DNA of 64,000 nt, taken from contig JAEQMT010000009.1 of NCBI GenBank assembly GCA_016722945.1, forward strand, positions 1-64,000, written 5' to 3'. This stretch comes from Desulfofustis sp. PB-SRB1. Its GTDB lineage: Bacteria; Desulfobacterota; Desulfobulbia; Desulfobulbales; Desulfocapsaceae. The position numbers were made by a program, and so were the translations under genes. This document shows, piece after piece, positions 52,605 through 60,750 of the stretch. The notes under the pieces were generated by a model. That model worked only from the letters and a program-made list of their open reading frames with translations. It was not told where the DNA came from and made no database searches. How positions within the stretch are numbered: position 1 is the stretch's first letter; every line of letters starts with the position of its first letter.

Positions 52605-53045
52605 TGATAATCCCGCCAGCAGAGTTCTGTGTATTCTGTAACTTTTTCACTATACACTTAAATAGTCGTTCTGGCAATGCGCTGGGCTGACATGGGAGGG
52701 GCACCTGAAAACCGTTTTTCAGGGTAAGGTGCCCGGCACAGATCGGTAATTGCCTGATACGGGATTGCTGCCACAGTCAGACATCGACGATTTCAGTGCT
52801 TACCTGCCAGACCAACCGGGCTGTAGCAAAAAAACGAGGGTAGAGACCGAATCTCGGAGTGCCTGAGGATACTATAAAATATCGTATTTCAAGACATGAT
52901 CCACTGTATTTTGCCTGCTCAACGAATTTTCAAAAAGAGTGATGTTTGGTCTGTTTTGTGATACAATTAATACGAAGAGATCGGTTTTTCGTGGCGATGG
53001 GGTTTTGTCCATGAAACGGGTACCATTCAACAAAGGGGAGGCGCC
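52605..53045. other. Intergenic region, 441 bp
   Basis: Upstream of the sigma-54 activator. It holds one small hairpin CTGAAAA-CCG-TTTTTCAG (52705-52723) and an AT-rich zone at 52870-52980. No ORF with a plausible ribosome site. Confidence 0.4.
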
Positions 53046-53210
53046 ATGACTGATCAGCAGGTATTCAAAATTGCAGACAAAAAAACGATGTTTCAGGAGC
53101 GCCGTCACGGTGATCGAAGGAAAATGGAATCACCGGGTTACATCTGCCTTGGGGCGATTGGCTGGTACTGTCGCCGGAAGCACGCCAGGCGCAGAGCCGA
53201 CAGGCTGTAG
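53046..53210 (+). CDS. Small basic protein of unknown function
   Basis: 54 residues from ATG 53046 behind GGGGAGG at good spacing; too short for an ordinary ORF list. N-terminal half polar (FKIADKKTMFQERRHGDRRK), then PGYICLGAIGWYCRRKHARR with two Cys and a very basic tail. Not recognised. The strong ribosome site argues for translation; nothing else supports a function. Confidence 0.45.
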   Translation: MTDQQVFKIADKKTMFQERRHGDRRKMESPGYICLGAIGWYCRRKHARRRADRL

Positions 53211-53324
53211 CAGTGCGGCTTCCCTTGCCGAGCCGGGAACGTGGAACCGGCGCCATCGGCCATGATTCATCAGGAGATGGGCGAAAACGAGCAGATCAAA
53301 GATACATAAAGCGTCCCCGGAATA

Positions 53325-53366
53325 AAAATGTTCAGCACTGGCCCGCTTGATCAGGCGAACCAGTGT
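53325..53366 (-). terminator. Intrinsic terminator behind the rubredoxin gene
   Basis: On the minus strand the inverted repeat CACTGG/CCAGTG with inner pairing CGCC...GGCG is followed by AACATTTTTATT, a T-rich tail, within 45 bp of the rubredoxin stop. Confidence 0.6.
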
Positions 53367-53375
53367 TGAGCCGTG

Positions 53376-53585
53376 TTAAATACCTTCTACCAGGACAGAG
53401 CCCGGCCCGGCCAGGGGCCTGAATGTTTTCGTGGAAGAGCCGCAATACGGGCATTGCCAGTCATCGGGCAGTGCTTTGAAGGCGGTACCGGCGGGGGTAC
53501 CGGTTTTTGGTTCACCTTTGTCGGGATCATAGACGTATCCGCAATTACTTACCTGACACTGGTACATCTCTTTTGGATCTGCCAT
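53376..53585 (-). CDS. Rubredoxin with C-x4-C first motif
   Basis: 69 residues from ATG 53585 behind AAGGAGAACGAC; the longer open frame upstream is non-coding. The iron site is formed by [15 protein letters not shown], where the first pair is Cys-x4-Cys instead of the usual Cys-x2-Cys, and by [13 protein letters not shown] (Cys-x2-Cys). Between them lie [20 protein letters not shown], typical rubredoxin. A C-terminal extension ([14 protein letters not shown]) follows. One-electron carrier in the cytoplasm, in anaerobes often for O2/peroxide reduction. A C-x4-C rubredoxin-2 is known in Desulfovibrio desulfuricans (from memory). Confidence 0.93.
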   Translation of the reverse strand: MADPKEMYQCQVSNCGYVYDPDKGEPKTGTPAGTAFKALPDDWQCPYCGSSTKTFRPLAGPGSVLVEGI

Positions 53586-54059
53586 TGTCGTTCTCCTTAT
53601 TGAGGTTCTGGTTTTGAGCAACGGAATGAGTGTGCTCTGATTTTGAGCAAGATTGGATCAGTCTGACATATGCAGAATTGGTGATGCATGCTCGTTAATC
53701 CTGACGGTAAATAGCTTCTAAATTTGAGTCTATAGCCTACCGTGGTTGAGAAGAAAATTCAATCCTTGATATTAGTTCCACGTTGCGATCTCTGATCGGT
53801 TCCACCGGCTCTATTCACCCCCCTCCCTTATTTGCCCCAGTAGCCGAGAAAAATGTTTGCCAATCAATGTCAACGGGCGATCGTTTTTAAAAGGGACAAA
53901 GCCGTACTTCTTAACGATACCCTTAAATAGCCGATCCGGTAGTGTTCATGGAAATGGATACTATCGGTGCTGCCCGCTGTGTCGATGGGATTGGCAAGGG
54001 CAGGAGAAGCGATCAGGGGCAGATAAGTATGGTGTCCCCGGAAAAAGGGTGGGATAATA
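53586..54059. other. Intergenic region, 474 bp
   Basis: Promoter region of rubredoxin and the tail of the pst operon. Short ORFs only (e.g. 53857-54057) without ribosome sites. A doublet GAGCA-ACGGAATGAGTG / TTTTGAGCAA occurs at 53611-53651. Nothing else recognised. Confidence 0.4.
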
Positions 54060-54090
54060 AGAAAAAATCCGGCAGCCAAGCTCGCCGGAT
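54060..54090 (-). terminator. Intrinsic terminator of the pst operon
   Basis: Read on the minus strand: ATCCGGC (54090-54084), loop of 10, GCCGGAT (54073-54067), then TTTTTTCTT. A textbook hairpin plus T-run 34 bp past the pstB stop. Confidence 0.85.
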
Positions 54091-54123
54091 CTTTTCTGAG
54101 AGAAAAATGAACTTGACTATGGA

Positions 54124-55035
54124 TCAGCCGAATCGGCCGGTGATATAGTCTTCCGTCAGTTGATGTTTCGGGTTTGTAAAAATTTGATCGGTGTCGCCCA
54201 CTTCTACCAGGTTCCCCAGATGGAAATAGGCGGTTCGCTGGGAAACACGGGCCGCCTGCTGCATGGCGTGGGTGACGATGACGATGGAGTACTGGGTGCG
54301 AAGCTCGGCAATCAGGTCTTCAATCTTGCTGGTGGCAATGGGATCAAGCGCCGAACAGGGCTCATCCATCAGGATAACCTCGGGGCTCACGGCAATTGCC
54401 CTCGCGATGCAGAGGCGCTGCTGCTGGCCGCCGGAAAGCCCGGTACCCGGCTCGTTAAGACGGTCTTTGACCTCTTCCCACAACCCCGCCCGAATGAGGG
54501 AGGTTTCGACGATTTCGTCCATTTCGTGTTTATCTTTGGTCAACCCGTGGATCTTGGGTCCGTATGAAATATTTTCGTAAATTGATTTGGGAAACGGGTT
54601 GGGCTTTTGAAATACCATGCCCACCTTGGCACGCAAGGGAACCACATCGACGCTGGGATCGTAAATGTCCATGCCGTCCAGCCTGATCTCGCCCTCTACC
54701 CGGCAGATGGAGACCGTATCATTCATCCGGTTGAGGCAGCGCAGAAAGGTGGATTTGCCGCAGCCGGATGGTCCAATCATGGCAAGCACCTCATTGCAGG
54801 CGACATCGATGCTCACCTTCTTGATGGCGCACGTCTCTCCGTAGTATACGTAGACATCGCGGCAGACCATGCGTGGATTGTCGACATAGGGGTTGCCGAC
54901 AATCTGTTGAAATTCGGTATAGAGATCAGGTCCCGCCTTTCTCCGGGCCGGCTCTGTGCCAGTGTCTTCTGTGTTGTTATCCTGATCGGCCCCGGCTGTC
55001 GGTTTCATGTCTATGTCCCTTGATGATTCCGTCAT
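54124..55035 (-). CDS. pstB: Phosphate ABC transporter ATPase PstB
   Basis: 303 residues: a 45-residue polar N-terminal extension ([20 protein letters not shown]), then the PstB core [20 protein letters not shown]. Walker [21 protein letters not shown], family-specific [21 protein letters not shown]-loop [20 protein letters not shown], signature [20 protein letters not shown], Walker [21 protein letters not shown]. Powers high-affinity phosphate uptake. Last gene of the operon; 74 bp and a hairpin separate it from pstS. The extension is longer than in E. coli PstB; an internal Met could be the real start. Confidence 0.95.
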   Translation of the reverse strand: MTESSRDIDMKPTAGADQDNNTEDTGTEPARRKAGPDLYTEFQQIVGNPYVDNPRMVCRDVYVYYGETCAIKKVSIDVACNEVLAMIGPSGCGKSTFLRCLNRMNDTVSICRVEGEIRLDGMDIYDPSVDVVPLRAKVGMVFQKPNPFPKSIYENISYGPKIHGLTKDKHEMDEIVETSLIRAGLWEEVKDRLNEPGTGLSGGQQQRLCIARAIAVSPEVILMDEPCSALDPIATSKIEDLIAELRTQYSIVIVTHAMQQAARVSQRTAYFHLGNLVEVGDTDQIFTNPKHQLTEDYITGRFG

Positions 55036-55038
55036 CAG

Positions 55039-55064
55039 GCCGGGCGCTGTCCTCGGCGCCCGGC
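55039..55064 (-). promoter_or_regulatory. Hairpin between pstS and pstB
   Basis: Perfect 9-bp arms GCCGGGCGC / GCGCCCGGC with an 8-base loop, no T-run. It probably stabilises the upstream pstS message or limits readthrough, giving more binding protein than ATPase. Confidence 0.65.
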
Positions 55065-55109
55065 TCGCATATCAGGCGGGTGAGATTGATCACCCGTCTT
55101 GTCTGTTCT

Positions 55110-56141
55110 CTACTTCATTGCCATCGGGGTGAGATTGGCAACGTCAGCGGCAAATTGTGCCCGCTCGCCATCAGGCATGGGAATCAGACCACGATCGGCG
55201 AGGTATCCTTCCGGTCCCCAGGCATTTTCGCTGGAAAACTCAGCCAGGTATTCCTCGATGCCGGGAATGGTTCCCACGTGCGCTTTCTTAACATAGAAGA
55301 ATAGCGAACGCGATACCGGATATTTGCCATCGGCGATATTTTCAAAGGTGGGGGCCTGGCCCTCGATCATGGAGCCTTGGATGACATCGGCGTTCTGATC
55401 AAGGAACGAGAAACCGAAGATACCGATAGCGGCGGGGTTGGCCTGCAGCTTCTGGACGATCAGGTTGTCATTCTCACCGGCCTCGACATAGGCGCCGTCT
55501 TCACGCAGAGCGCCCGGCTCGAACTCTTTCATGGCATCTTCACTGATGCCGGTCATATCAACTTCTTCCACGCCCTCTTCCATCACCAGCTCGACAAACG
55601 CGTCACGGGTTCCGGAGGTGGGCGGCGGACCGAGCACCTCGATGGCCACCGCGGGCAGATCGGGATTGATATCCGCCCAGGTCTTGTAGGGGTTTTCCAC
55701 CAGTTTGCCGTCCATGGGAACATGCTTGGCCAGGGCAAGAAAGACATCCTTGCGGCTCAGGTCGAGTTGACCTGCCTGCTTGGAGTTGGCCAGGACGATG
55801 CCGTCATAGCCGACTTTTACCTCGACGATTTCGGTGATGCCGTTTTCGGCACAGGTCTTCTGCTCAGAGGCCTTGATGGCCCGTGAGGCATTGGTGATGT
55901 CCGGATGATCGGGACCAAGGCCGGCGCAGAACAGCTTGAGGCCGCCGCCGGAGCCGGTGGACTCGATTTTCGGGGTTTTGAAGTCGGTGGTCTTGCCGAA
56001 CTGCTCAGCAACCACGGTGGCAAACGGGTAGACCGTTGATGAGCCGACAATCGCGATGTAGTCGCGGGCGGCATGGGCGTTGGCGCCCACTACGGTTGCG
56101 GCGAACAGGGCGCCGGCAACAAGCAAACCTTTAACCTTCAT
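55110..56141 (-). CDS. pstS: Phosphate-binding protein PstS
   Basis: 343 residues. Signal peptide GLLVAGALFAATVVGANAHA. The mature start RDYIAIVGSSTVYPFATVVA has the phosphate-binding S-S-T loop, then ESTGSGGGLKLFCAGLGPDH and PDITNASRAIKASEQKTCAE. The Ser-Gly-Thr-Arg phosphate loop is in GPPPTSGTRDAFVELVMEEG. Captures phosphate in the periplasm for PstCA. Placed fourth in the operon, after pstA, instead of first as in E. coli. Confidence 0.95.
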   Translation of the reverse strand: MKVKGLLVAGALFAATVVGANAHAARDYIAIVGSSTVYPFATVVAEQFGKTTDFKTPKIESTGSGGGLKLFCAGLGPDHPDITNASRAIKASEQKTCAENGITEIVEVKVGYDGIVLANSKQAGQLDLSRKDVFLALAKHVPMDGKLVENPYKTWADINPDLPAVAIEVLGPPPTSGTRDAFVELVMEEGVEEVDMTGISEDAMKEFEPGALREDGAYVEAGENDNLIVQKLQANPAAIGIFGFSFLDQNADVIQGSMIEGQAPTFENIADGKYPVSRSLFFYVKKAHVGTIPGIEEYLAEFSSENAWGPEGYLADRGLIPMPDGERAQFAADVANLTPMAMK

Positions 56142-56201
56142 GATACATTCTCCTTCTCTTGTGTTATGAGTAACACCCGATTAGCCTATCTAACCGGGAA
56201 A

Positions 56202-57479
56202 TTACCAGGTGATTTCAAACTTCTTCCGCATATAGACCGCCAGCGCGTTCATCGTCACGAGAAAGGCCAGCAGGACCATAATGGCGGCGGAAGTTTTCTC
56301 GGTGAAACCTCGCTCCGGGCTGTCCGCCCAGAGATATATCTGCACCGGCAGCGCCGCCGCCGGATCGGTGAAACCACCTGGAATATCGACGATAAAGGCG
56401 ACCATGCCGATCATCAGCAAAGGTGCCGTTTCGCCAAGGGCCTGGGCCATACCGATGATGGTGCCGGTAAGCATACCGGGCATGGCCAGAGGCAGGACAT
56501 GGTGAAATACGGTCTGAATCTTCGAGGCGCCGACCCCCAGCGCCGCTTCGCGGATCGACGGCGGCACCGACTTTAATGAGGCGCGGGCGGCGATAATAAT
56601 GGTGGGCAGGGTCATCAGGGTAAGCACCAGCCCGCCCACCAGCGGGGTGGAGCGCGGAATCCCCCAGAAGTTAATAAAAATGGCAAGCCCCAGCAGACCG
56701 AAGATGATCGAAGGTACCGCCGCCAGGTTGTTGATGTTTATTTCGATTAGTGAGGTAATCCGGTTCACCGGGGCGAATTCTTCAAGGTAAATGGCCGCCG
56801 CCACCCCCATGGGAAAGGAGAGCGCCAGGGTGATAACCAGGGTATAAAACGAGCCCTTAACCGCCGCCCAGATTCCGGCCAGTTCGGGATCGCGTGAATC
56901 ACCGGAGGTGAAAAAGGTGCGGTTGAACCGCAGCTTGATCATGTTGTTATCGATCCAGGTCTGGATCCACTGCGCCTGCTGATCCTTGATGCGCCGATCG
57001 GACTCCGGCTGCGACATATCGACGTAGCCTTTCATGAACATATCAATATCGTCATCGGCCGGCACCCAGATGGTCTGAGTGGTGCCGATGAGCCCGGGAT
57101 CGTCTTGCACCATGTCCATCAGCTGATAGCGTGCCCCGGTGCTGATCATGCCGTGCAGGGTGCGCTTGGCCCGGCGCCCCTCGACGTCCGGGAATTTCTC
57201 GTCCAGGGCCCGGTTGATGAGAGCCTGGTAGTTGGCGCGGGCCAGATCCTCACCTTCAAATATACTCTTTTCAAAGTTCACGGTGAGTTCTACATAGGTC
57301 TGCCGAAAGGCGCTGTAGCCATTGCTGATGATGGTAATCAGCAAAAACGCGAGAAACGCCAGGGCAAACATGATTGCCGAAATACCCAGCAGCTTGAAGC
57401 GCTGCTGGGCCTGGTAGCGTTGTTTCAGCCGCTTGTTGAACTCGCCGGAAAACGGGGATTCTTTATGTTGCGCATCCAT
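56202..57479 (-). CDS. pstA: Phosphate ABC transporter permease PstA
   Basis: 425 residues from ATG 57479; the frame is open 26 codons further up but that stretch overlaps the end of pstC. One N-terminal helix (FKLLGISAIMFALAFLAFLL), a roughly 140-residue periplasmic insert (the large-PstA type with an extra N-terminal domain) and five C-terminal helices. The EAA loop is SIREAALGVGASKIQTVFHH. C-terminal helix VLLAFLVTMNALAVYMRKKF. Forms the channel with PstC. Confidence 0.93.
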   Translation of the reverse strand: MDAQHKESPFSGEFNKRLKQRYQAQQRFKLLGISAIMFALAFLAFLLITIISNGYSAFRQTYVELTVNFEKSIFEGEDLARANYQALINRALDEKFPDVEGRRAKRTLHGMISTGARYQLMDMVQDDPGLIGTTQTIWVPADDDIDMFMKGYVDMSQPESDRRIKDQQAQWIQTWIDNNMIKLRFNRTFFTSGDSRDPELAGIWAAVKGSFYTLVITLALSFPMGVAAAIYLEEFAPVNRITSLIEININNLAAVPSIIFGLLGLAIFINFWGIPRSTPLVGGLVLTLMTLPTIIIAARASLKSVPPSIREAALGVGASKIQTVFHHVLPLAMPGMLTGTIIGMAQALGETAPLLMIGMVAFIVDIPGGFTDPAAALPVQIYLWADSPERGFTEKTSAAIMVLLAFLVTMNALAVYMRKKFEITW

Positions 57480-57507
57480 GGCTTTGGTAGTTAGTGGTGT
57501 GTGGTAT

Positions 57508-58893
57508 TTATTCGTATTGTTCGCGGTATTTGCGCACCACATATAGGGCGATGGCATTGAGGCACAGGGTGAAAATGAACAGAATCAAACCCAGGGCGAA
57601 TGCCGCCAGGGTTTTGGGACTGTCAAATTCCTGATCGCCCACCAGCAGGGTAACGATCTGCACGGTAACCGTGGTAACCGCCTCCAGCGGGTTGGCGGTG
57701 AGATTGGCGGCGAGGCCGGCGGCCATCACCACGATCATGGTCTCACCCACTGCCCGCGATACGGCCAGCAGGATACCGCCGACGATCCCCGGCAGAGCGG
57801 CTGGAAAAATCACGTATCGTACCGTCTCGAATTTAGTGGCGCCGAGACCGTAGGAGCCGTCCCGCAGAGCCTGCGGCACCGCATGAATGACGTCGTCGGA
57901 CAGGGAAGAGACAAAGGGGATAATCATGATGCCCATTACCAGGCCGGCGGCCAGGGCGCTCTCCGAGGCTACCGAGAGGCCGATAAAGCCGCCGGCGTCA
58001 CGAATAAGCGGTGCTACCGTCAGGGCCGCGAAAAAACCGTAGACCACGGTGGGAATCCCGGCCAGGATCTCAAGCAGCGGCTTGGCCACGGTTCTGAATT
58101 TCTTGTTGGCGAATTCAGATAAATAGATGGCGGAGAGCAGTCCCACCGGAATTGCCACCATCATGGCGATGGAGGCAATCATGAAGGTGCCGGCAAAAAT
58201 CGGGATCGCCCCGAACGCCCCGGACGAGCCGACCTGGTCGGCGCGAATGGCCATTTGCGGGCTCCAACTCAGCCCGAAGAGAAAATCTCGAATGGGAATG
58301 ATGCGAAAAAATCTGATCGACTCAAACAGCACCGACAGGACAATGCCCAAGGTGGTGAGGATTGCCACCGCCGAGCAGAGCATGAGCACTGTTTTGATGA
58401 TACCTTCGACGATGTTTCGTGCTCGTAGGGTGTTGGAAATTGCCCGGTAGGAGTATGTTGTGAGACCGGCCATGAGCAGCAAGATAACCGCCGAGACCAC
58501 CATTCGGTAATTATCCCTGATTTGTTTGTAACGCTGGGCCACCTCGTCGATGGCCGGATCGTGGCCGATGCTGCCCCTGCCCGCCACCGTGTTTTTGATG
58601 TCGTTAAGCAGCAGGGCGTTTTGGCCCTTTGTCTCAACCTTCAGGGATTCCGGTAGTTCGCTGATAATTCGCGCGTCAACAACCCCGGTCTGCACCGATA
58701 CCCAGATCAGATAGATGAGCAGGGCCGGCAGCAGACCGGCCAGCGCGGTCATCATCCCGTAATGGCGGGGCAGGGAGTGCAGGTTTTTTATTCCGCCCAG
58801 GTTGTCGGCGATTTTTAAGGAGCGGCTGTAGCCAAGCCAGAAGGCGGCGGCAGCCAGCAACAGGATGAGCGGAAAAAGAAATGAATAGATCAT
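57508..58893 (-). CDS. pstC: Phosphate ABC transporter permease PstC
   Basis: 461 residues, longer than E. coli PstC (319) because of an N-terminal part with two helices (about 1-22 and 47-66) and a periplasmic loop. The permease core starts near LVMLCSAVAILTTLGIVLSV and contains LSWSPQMAIRADQVGSSGAF + GAIPIFAGT, EFANKKFRTVAKPLLEILAG and the EAA loop ALRDGSYGLGATKFETVRYV. 27 bp behind phoU and 28 bp ahead of pstA. Confidence 0.94.
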   Translation of the reverse strand: MIYSFLFPLILLLAAAAFWLGYSRSLKIADNLGGIKNLHSLPRHYGMMTALAGLLPALLIYLIWVSVQTGVVDARIISELPESLKVETKGQNALLLNDIKNTVAGRGSIGHDPAIDEVAQRYKQIRDNYRMVVSAVILLLMAGLTTYSYRAISNTLRARNIVEGIIKTVLMLCSAVAILTTLGIVLSVLFESIRFFRIIPIRDFLFGLSWSPQMAIRADQVGSSGAFGAIPIFAGTFMIASIAMMVAIPVGLLSAIYLSEFANKKFRTVAKPLLEILAGIPTVVYGFFAALTVAPLIRDAGGFIGLSVASESALAAGLVMGIMIIPFVSSLSDDVIHAVPQALRDGSYGLGATKFETVRYVIFPAALPGIVGGILLAVSRAVGETMIVVMAAGLAANLTANPLEAVTTVTVQIVTLLVGDQEFDSPKTLAAFALGLILFIFTLCLNAIALYVVRKYREQYE

Positions 58894-58920
58894 GGCGGTG
58901 ACCGGTATGGATGTTTTCCG

Positions 58921-59586
58921 TCAGATCGTCGAGCGGGTGATAACGCCATCGACCAGGTAGATGACTTCTTCGGCGATGTTGGTGGCCCGGTCGCCGATTC
59001 TTTCGAGATGACGAGCCAGCAGATAGGTGTTGAGCAAGCCGCCAGGATGGGCCGGGTTGTTTCTGATGATGTCCTTGACTTCGTGGTACACATCGTTGCG
59101 GAAGCTGTCGACCTCGTCGTCCAGTTTGAATACCGCCCTGGCAAGGTCGGCATCGCGATTGATCAGGGCATCCAGACTGTTTTTCAGCATGTTTATGACT
59201 TTTTCCGCCATCTTCGAAAAATCAATATGTTCAACCAGTTCACGACTCTGAGACCGGGAAATTGCCTGCACCCGTAAGGCGATGTTAACGGCGATATCGG
59301 CAATACGCTCAAGTTCGTTGTTGATTTTGATGACGGTAACCAGAAACCGCAGGTCAGAAGCCACCGGCTGGTGCAGGGCAAGGATTTTCAGACAGTCTTC
59401 CTCGATCTCCACCTCCATTTCGTCGATCTCATAGTCGGTGAGGATGAGTTCCTGCATCTGCTCTTCATCGTAACTCTGGATAATGGATGAGGCTCGACGG
59501 ACCCGTTCCTCCACCATGGCGGTGAGGTTCAGTATCTTCTTGTTGAGTTTTTGCAGCTCGATGTGAAACGTATGGTGTGGTCTCAT
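58921..59586 (-). CDS. phoU: Phosphate signalling protein PhoU
   Basis: 221 residues, all-helical, two tandem PhoU domains. Metal-binding motifs are EIDEMEVEIEEDCLKILALH in the first and VFKLDDEVDSFRNDVYHEVK in the second. LERIGDRATNIAEEVIYLVD is the conserved C-terminal motif. PhoU links Pst transport to PhoR, repressing the Pho regulon under phosphate excess. It is first in the operon here instead of last, and its promoter region is shared with the divergent phoB. Confidence 0.95.
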   Translation of the reverse strand: MRPHHTFHIELQKLNKKILNLTAMVEERVRRASSIIQSYDEEQMQELILTDYEIDEMEVEIEEDCLKILALHQPVASDLRFLVTVIKINNELERIADIAVNIALRVQAISRSQSRELVEHIDFSKMAEKVINMLKNSLDALINRDADLARAVFKLDDEVDSFRNDVYHEVKDIIRNNPAHPGGLLNTYLLARHLERIGDRATNIAEEVIYLVDGVITRSTI

Positions 59587-59690
59587 CTTTCTGTATTGCT
59601 CATTTTATATGTTTGAGTGCAGGCCCCCTCATGCCTCCGTGTGAAACCCGCGCAAGTATACGGATGCAATATTTGCAAATGATTAGATAA

Positions 59691-59708
59691 CTGTTAAGAA
59701 ATCGTTAT
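59691..59708 (+). promoter_or_regulatory. Candidate Pho box between phoU and phoB
   Basis: CTGTTAAGAAATCGTTAT fits the two-part Pho box (CTGTCAT-N4-CTGTCAT) at 9 of 14 half-site positions, in the 287-bp divergent region where PhoB would be expected to act. The match is modest. Confidence 0.4.
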
Positions 59709-59873
59709 GTGCGGTGAAATGGCTTGCGGCCCTCAAAAAAATGCTGAAGTATTGGCGCCATACAGTCGTCTGGTGATTCATATTTCCGGCACTTTCTCCC
59801 GGATTTACCTGGGCTCATGTACGCTTGTGCCGGTGCGCAACGAGATTCAAAACATTTCGAATATCCGCAAATC

Positions 59874-60584
59874 ATGGCCAAAGTCACCATCTTGGTAGTC
59901 GAGGATGAGGCTGCCATCCAACAGCTGGTCAGTTATAATCTCATCAAGGCGGGGTTTCACGTCAGTTGTGCCGACACCGGTGAAGAGGCGTTAGAGTGTC
60001 TGCTGAAAGAAGATATCGACTGCATTCTCCTGGATCTGATGCTGCCAGGCATCAGCGGTGTTGATGTGTGCCGCAAGATCAGAGCCAAATCCACCAGTGA
60101 TGACCGGTATATTCCCATTATTATGCTGACCGCCAAAGGTGAGGAGGAAGACATCATTGCCGGGCTGGAATGCGGCGCCGATGATTACATCACCAAGCCC
60201 TTTAGCCCAAAGGTGCTGGAGGCCCGCATCAAGGCGGTCTTGCGCAGGGGTTTTGAGCGAAACAAGAGTGATCAGGAAGATAACCAGACCACCATTATGG
60301 TGGATAATCTGGAAATCAACAGGGGACGCCACGAGGTCATGCTGGGGGGTGAAAAGCTTCACCTCACGATGACCGAGTTCGGCATTCTCGCGCTGTTGGC
60401 GGCCAAACCCGGCTGGGTGTTTACCCGCCAGCAGATTATCGATTCGGTGCGCGGCTATGATTTTCTCATTACCCCGCGGGCCATCGATGTACAGATCTTC
60501 GGGTTGCGCAAAAAGCTGGGAGAAGCCGGCTCGCTCATTGAGACGATACGCGGCGTGGGCTACCGGTATCGACCAAAACAATAG
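59874..60584 (+). CDS. phoB: Phosphate regulon response regulator PhoB
   Basis: 236 residues from ATG 59874; a frame open from 59817 adds a non-conserved leader. Receiver: TILVVEDEAAIQQLVSYNLI with the acidic pair, phospho-Asp in DCILLDLMLPGISGVDVCRK (about residue 53), Thr/Lys in PIIMLTAKGEEEDIIAGLE and YITKPFSPKVLEARIKAVLR. C-terminal winged helix: KLHLTMTEFGILALLAAKPG and RAIDVQIFGLRKKLGEAGSL. Activates pst and related genes under phosphate limitation; the kinase PhoR is encoded next. Confidence 0.95.
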   Translation: MAKVTILVVEDEAAIQQLVSYNLIKAGFHVSCADTGEEALECLLKEDIDCILLDLMLPGISGVDVCRKIRAKSTSDDRYIPIIMLTAKGEEEDIIAGLECGADDYITKPFSPKVLEARIKAVLRRGFERNKSDQEDNQTTIMVDNLEINRGRHEVMLGGEKLHLTMTEFGILALLAAKPGWVFTRQQIIDSVRGYDFLITPRAIDVQIFGLRKKLGEAGSLIETIRGVGYRYRPKQ

Positions 60585-60585
60585 G

Positions 60586-60625
60586 GGAACCTGGCACGAA
60601 AATCCTCATTTGCCACGGTTCCCAT
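60586..60625 (+). promoter_or_regulatory. Hairpin between phoB and phoR
   Basis: GGGAACC-T-GGCA pairs with TGCC-AC-GGTTCCC across about 14 bases directly after the phoB stop. No T-run; partial terminator or processing site. Confidence 0.5.
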
Positions 60626-60750
60626 GACAAAGATTCACGCGGCGTGATGTGCTTGCCGCGTGCCAAATTCTTTGTTTTGTGGTACGTAAGGCAACATTGC
60701 TGCCTGTCACCTTACTTTTTCCGACCAGCATTACCGTTGAGGGGAACCAG

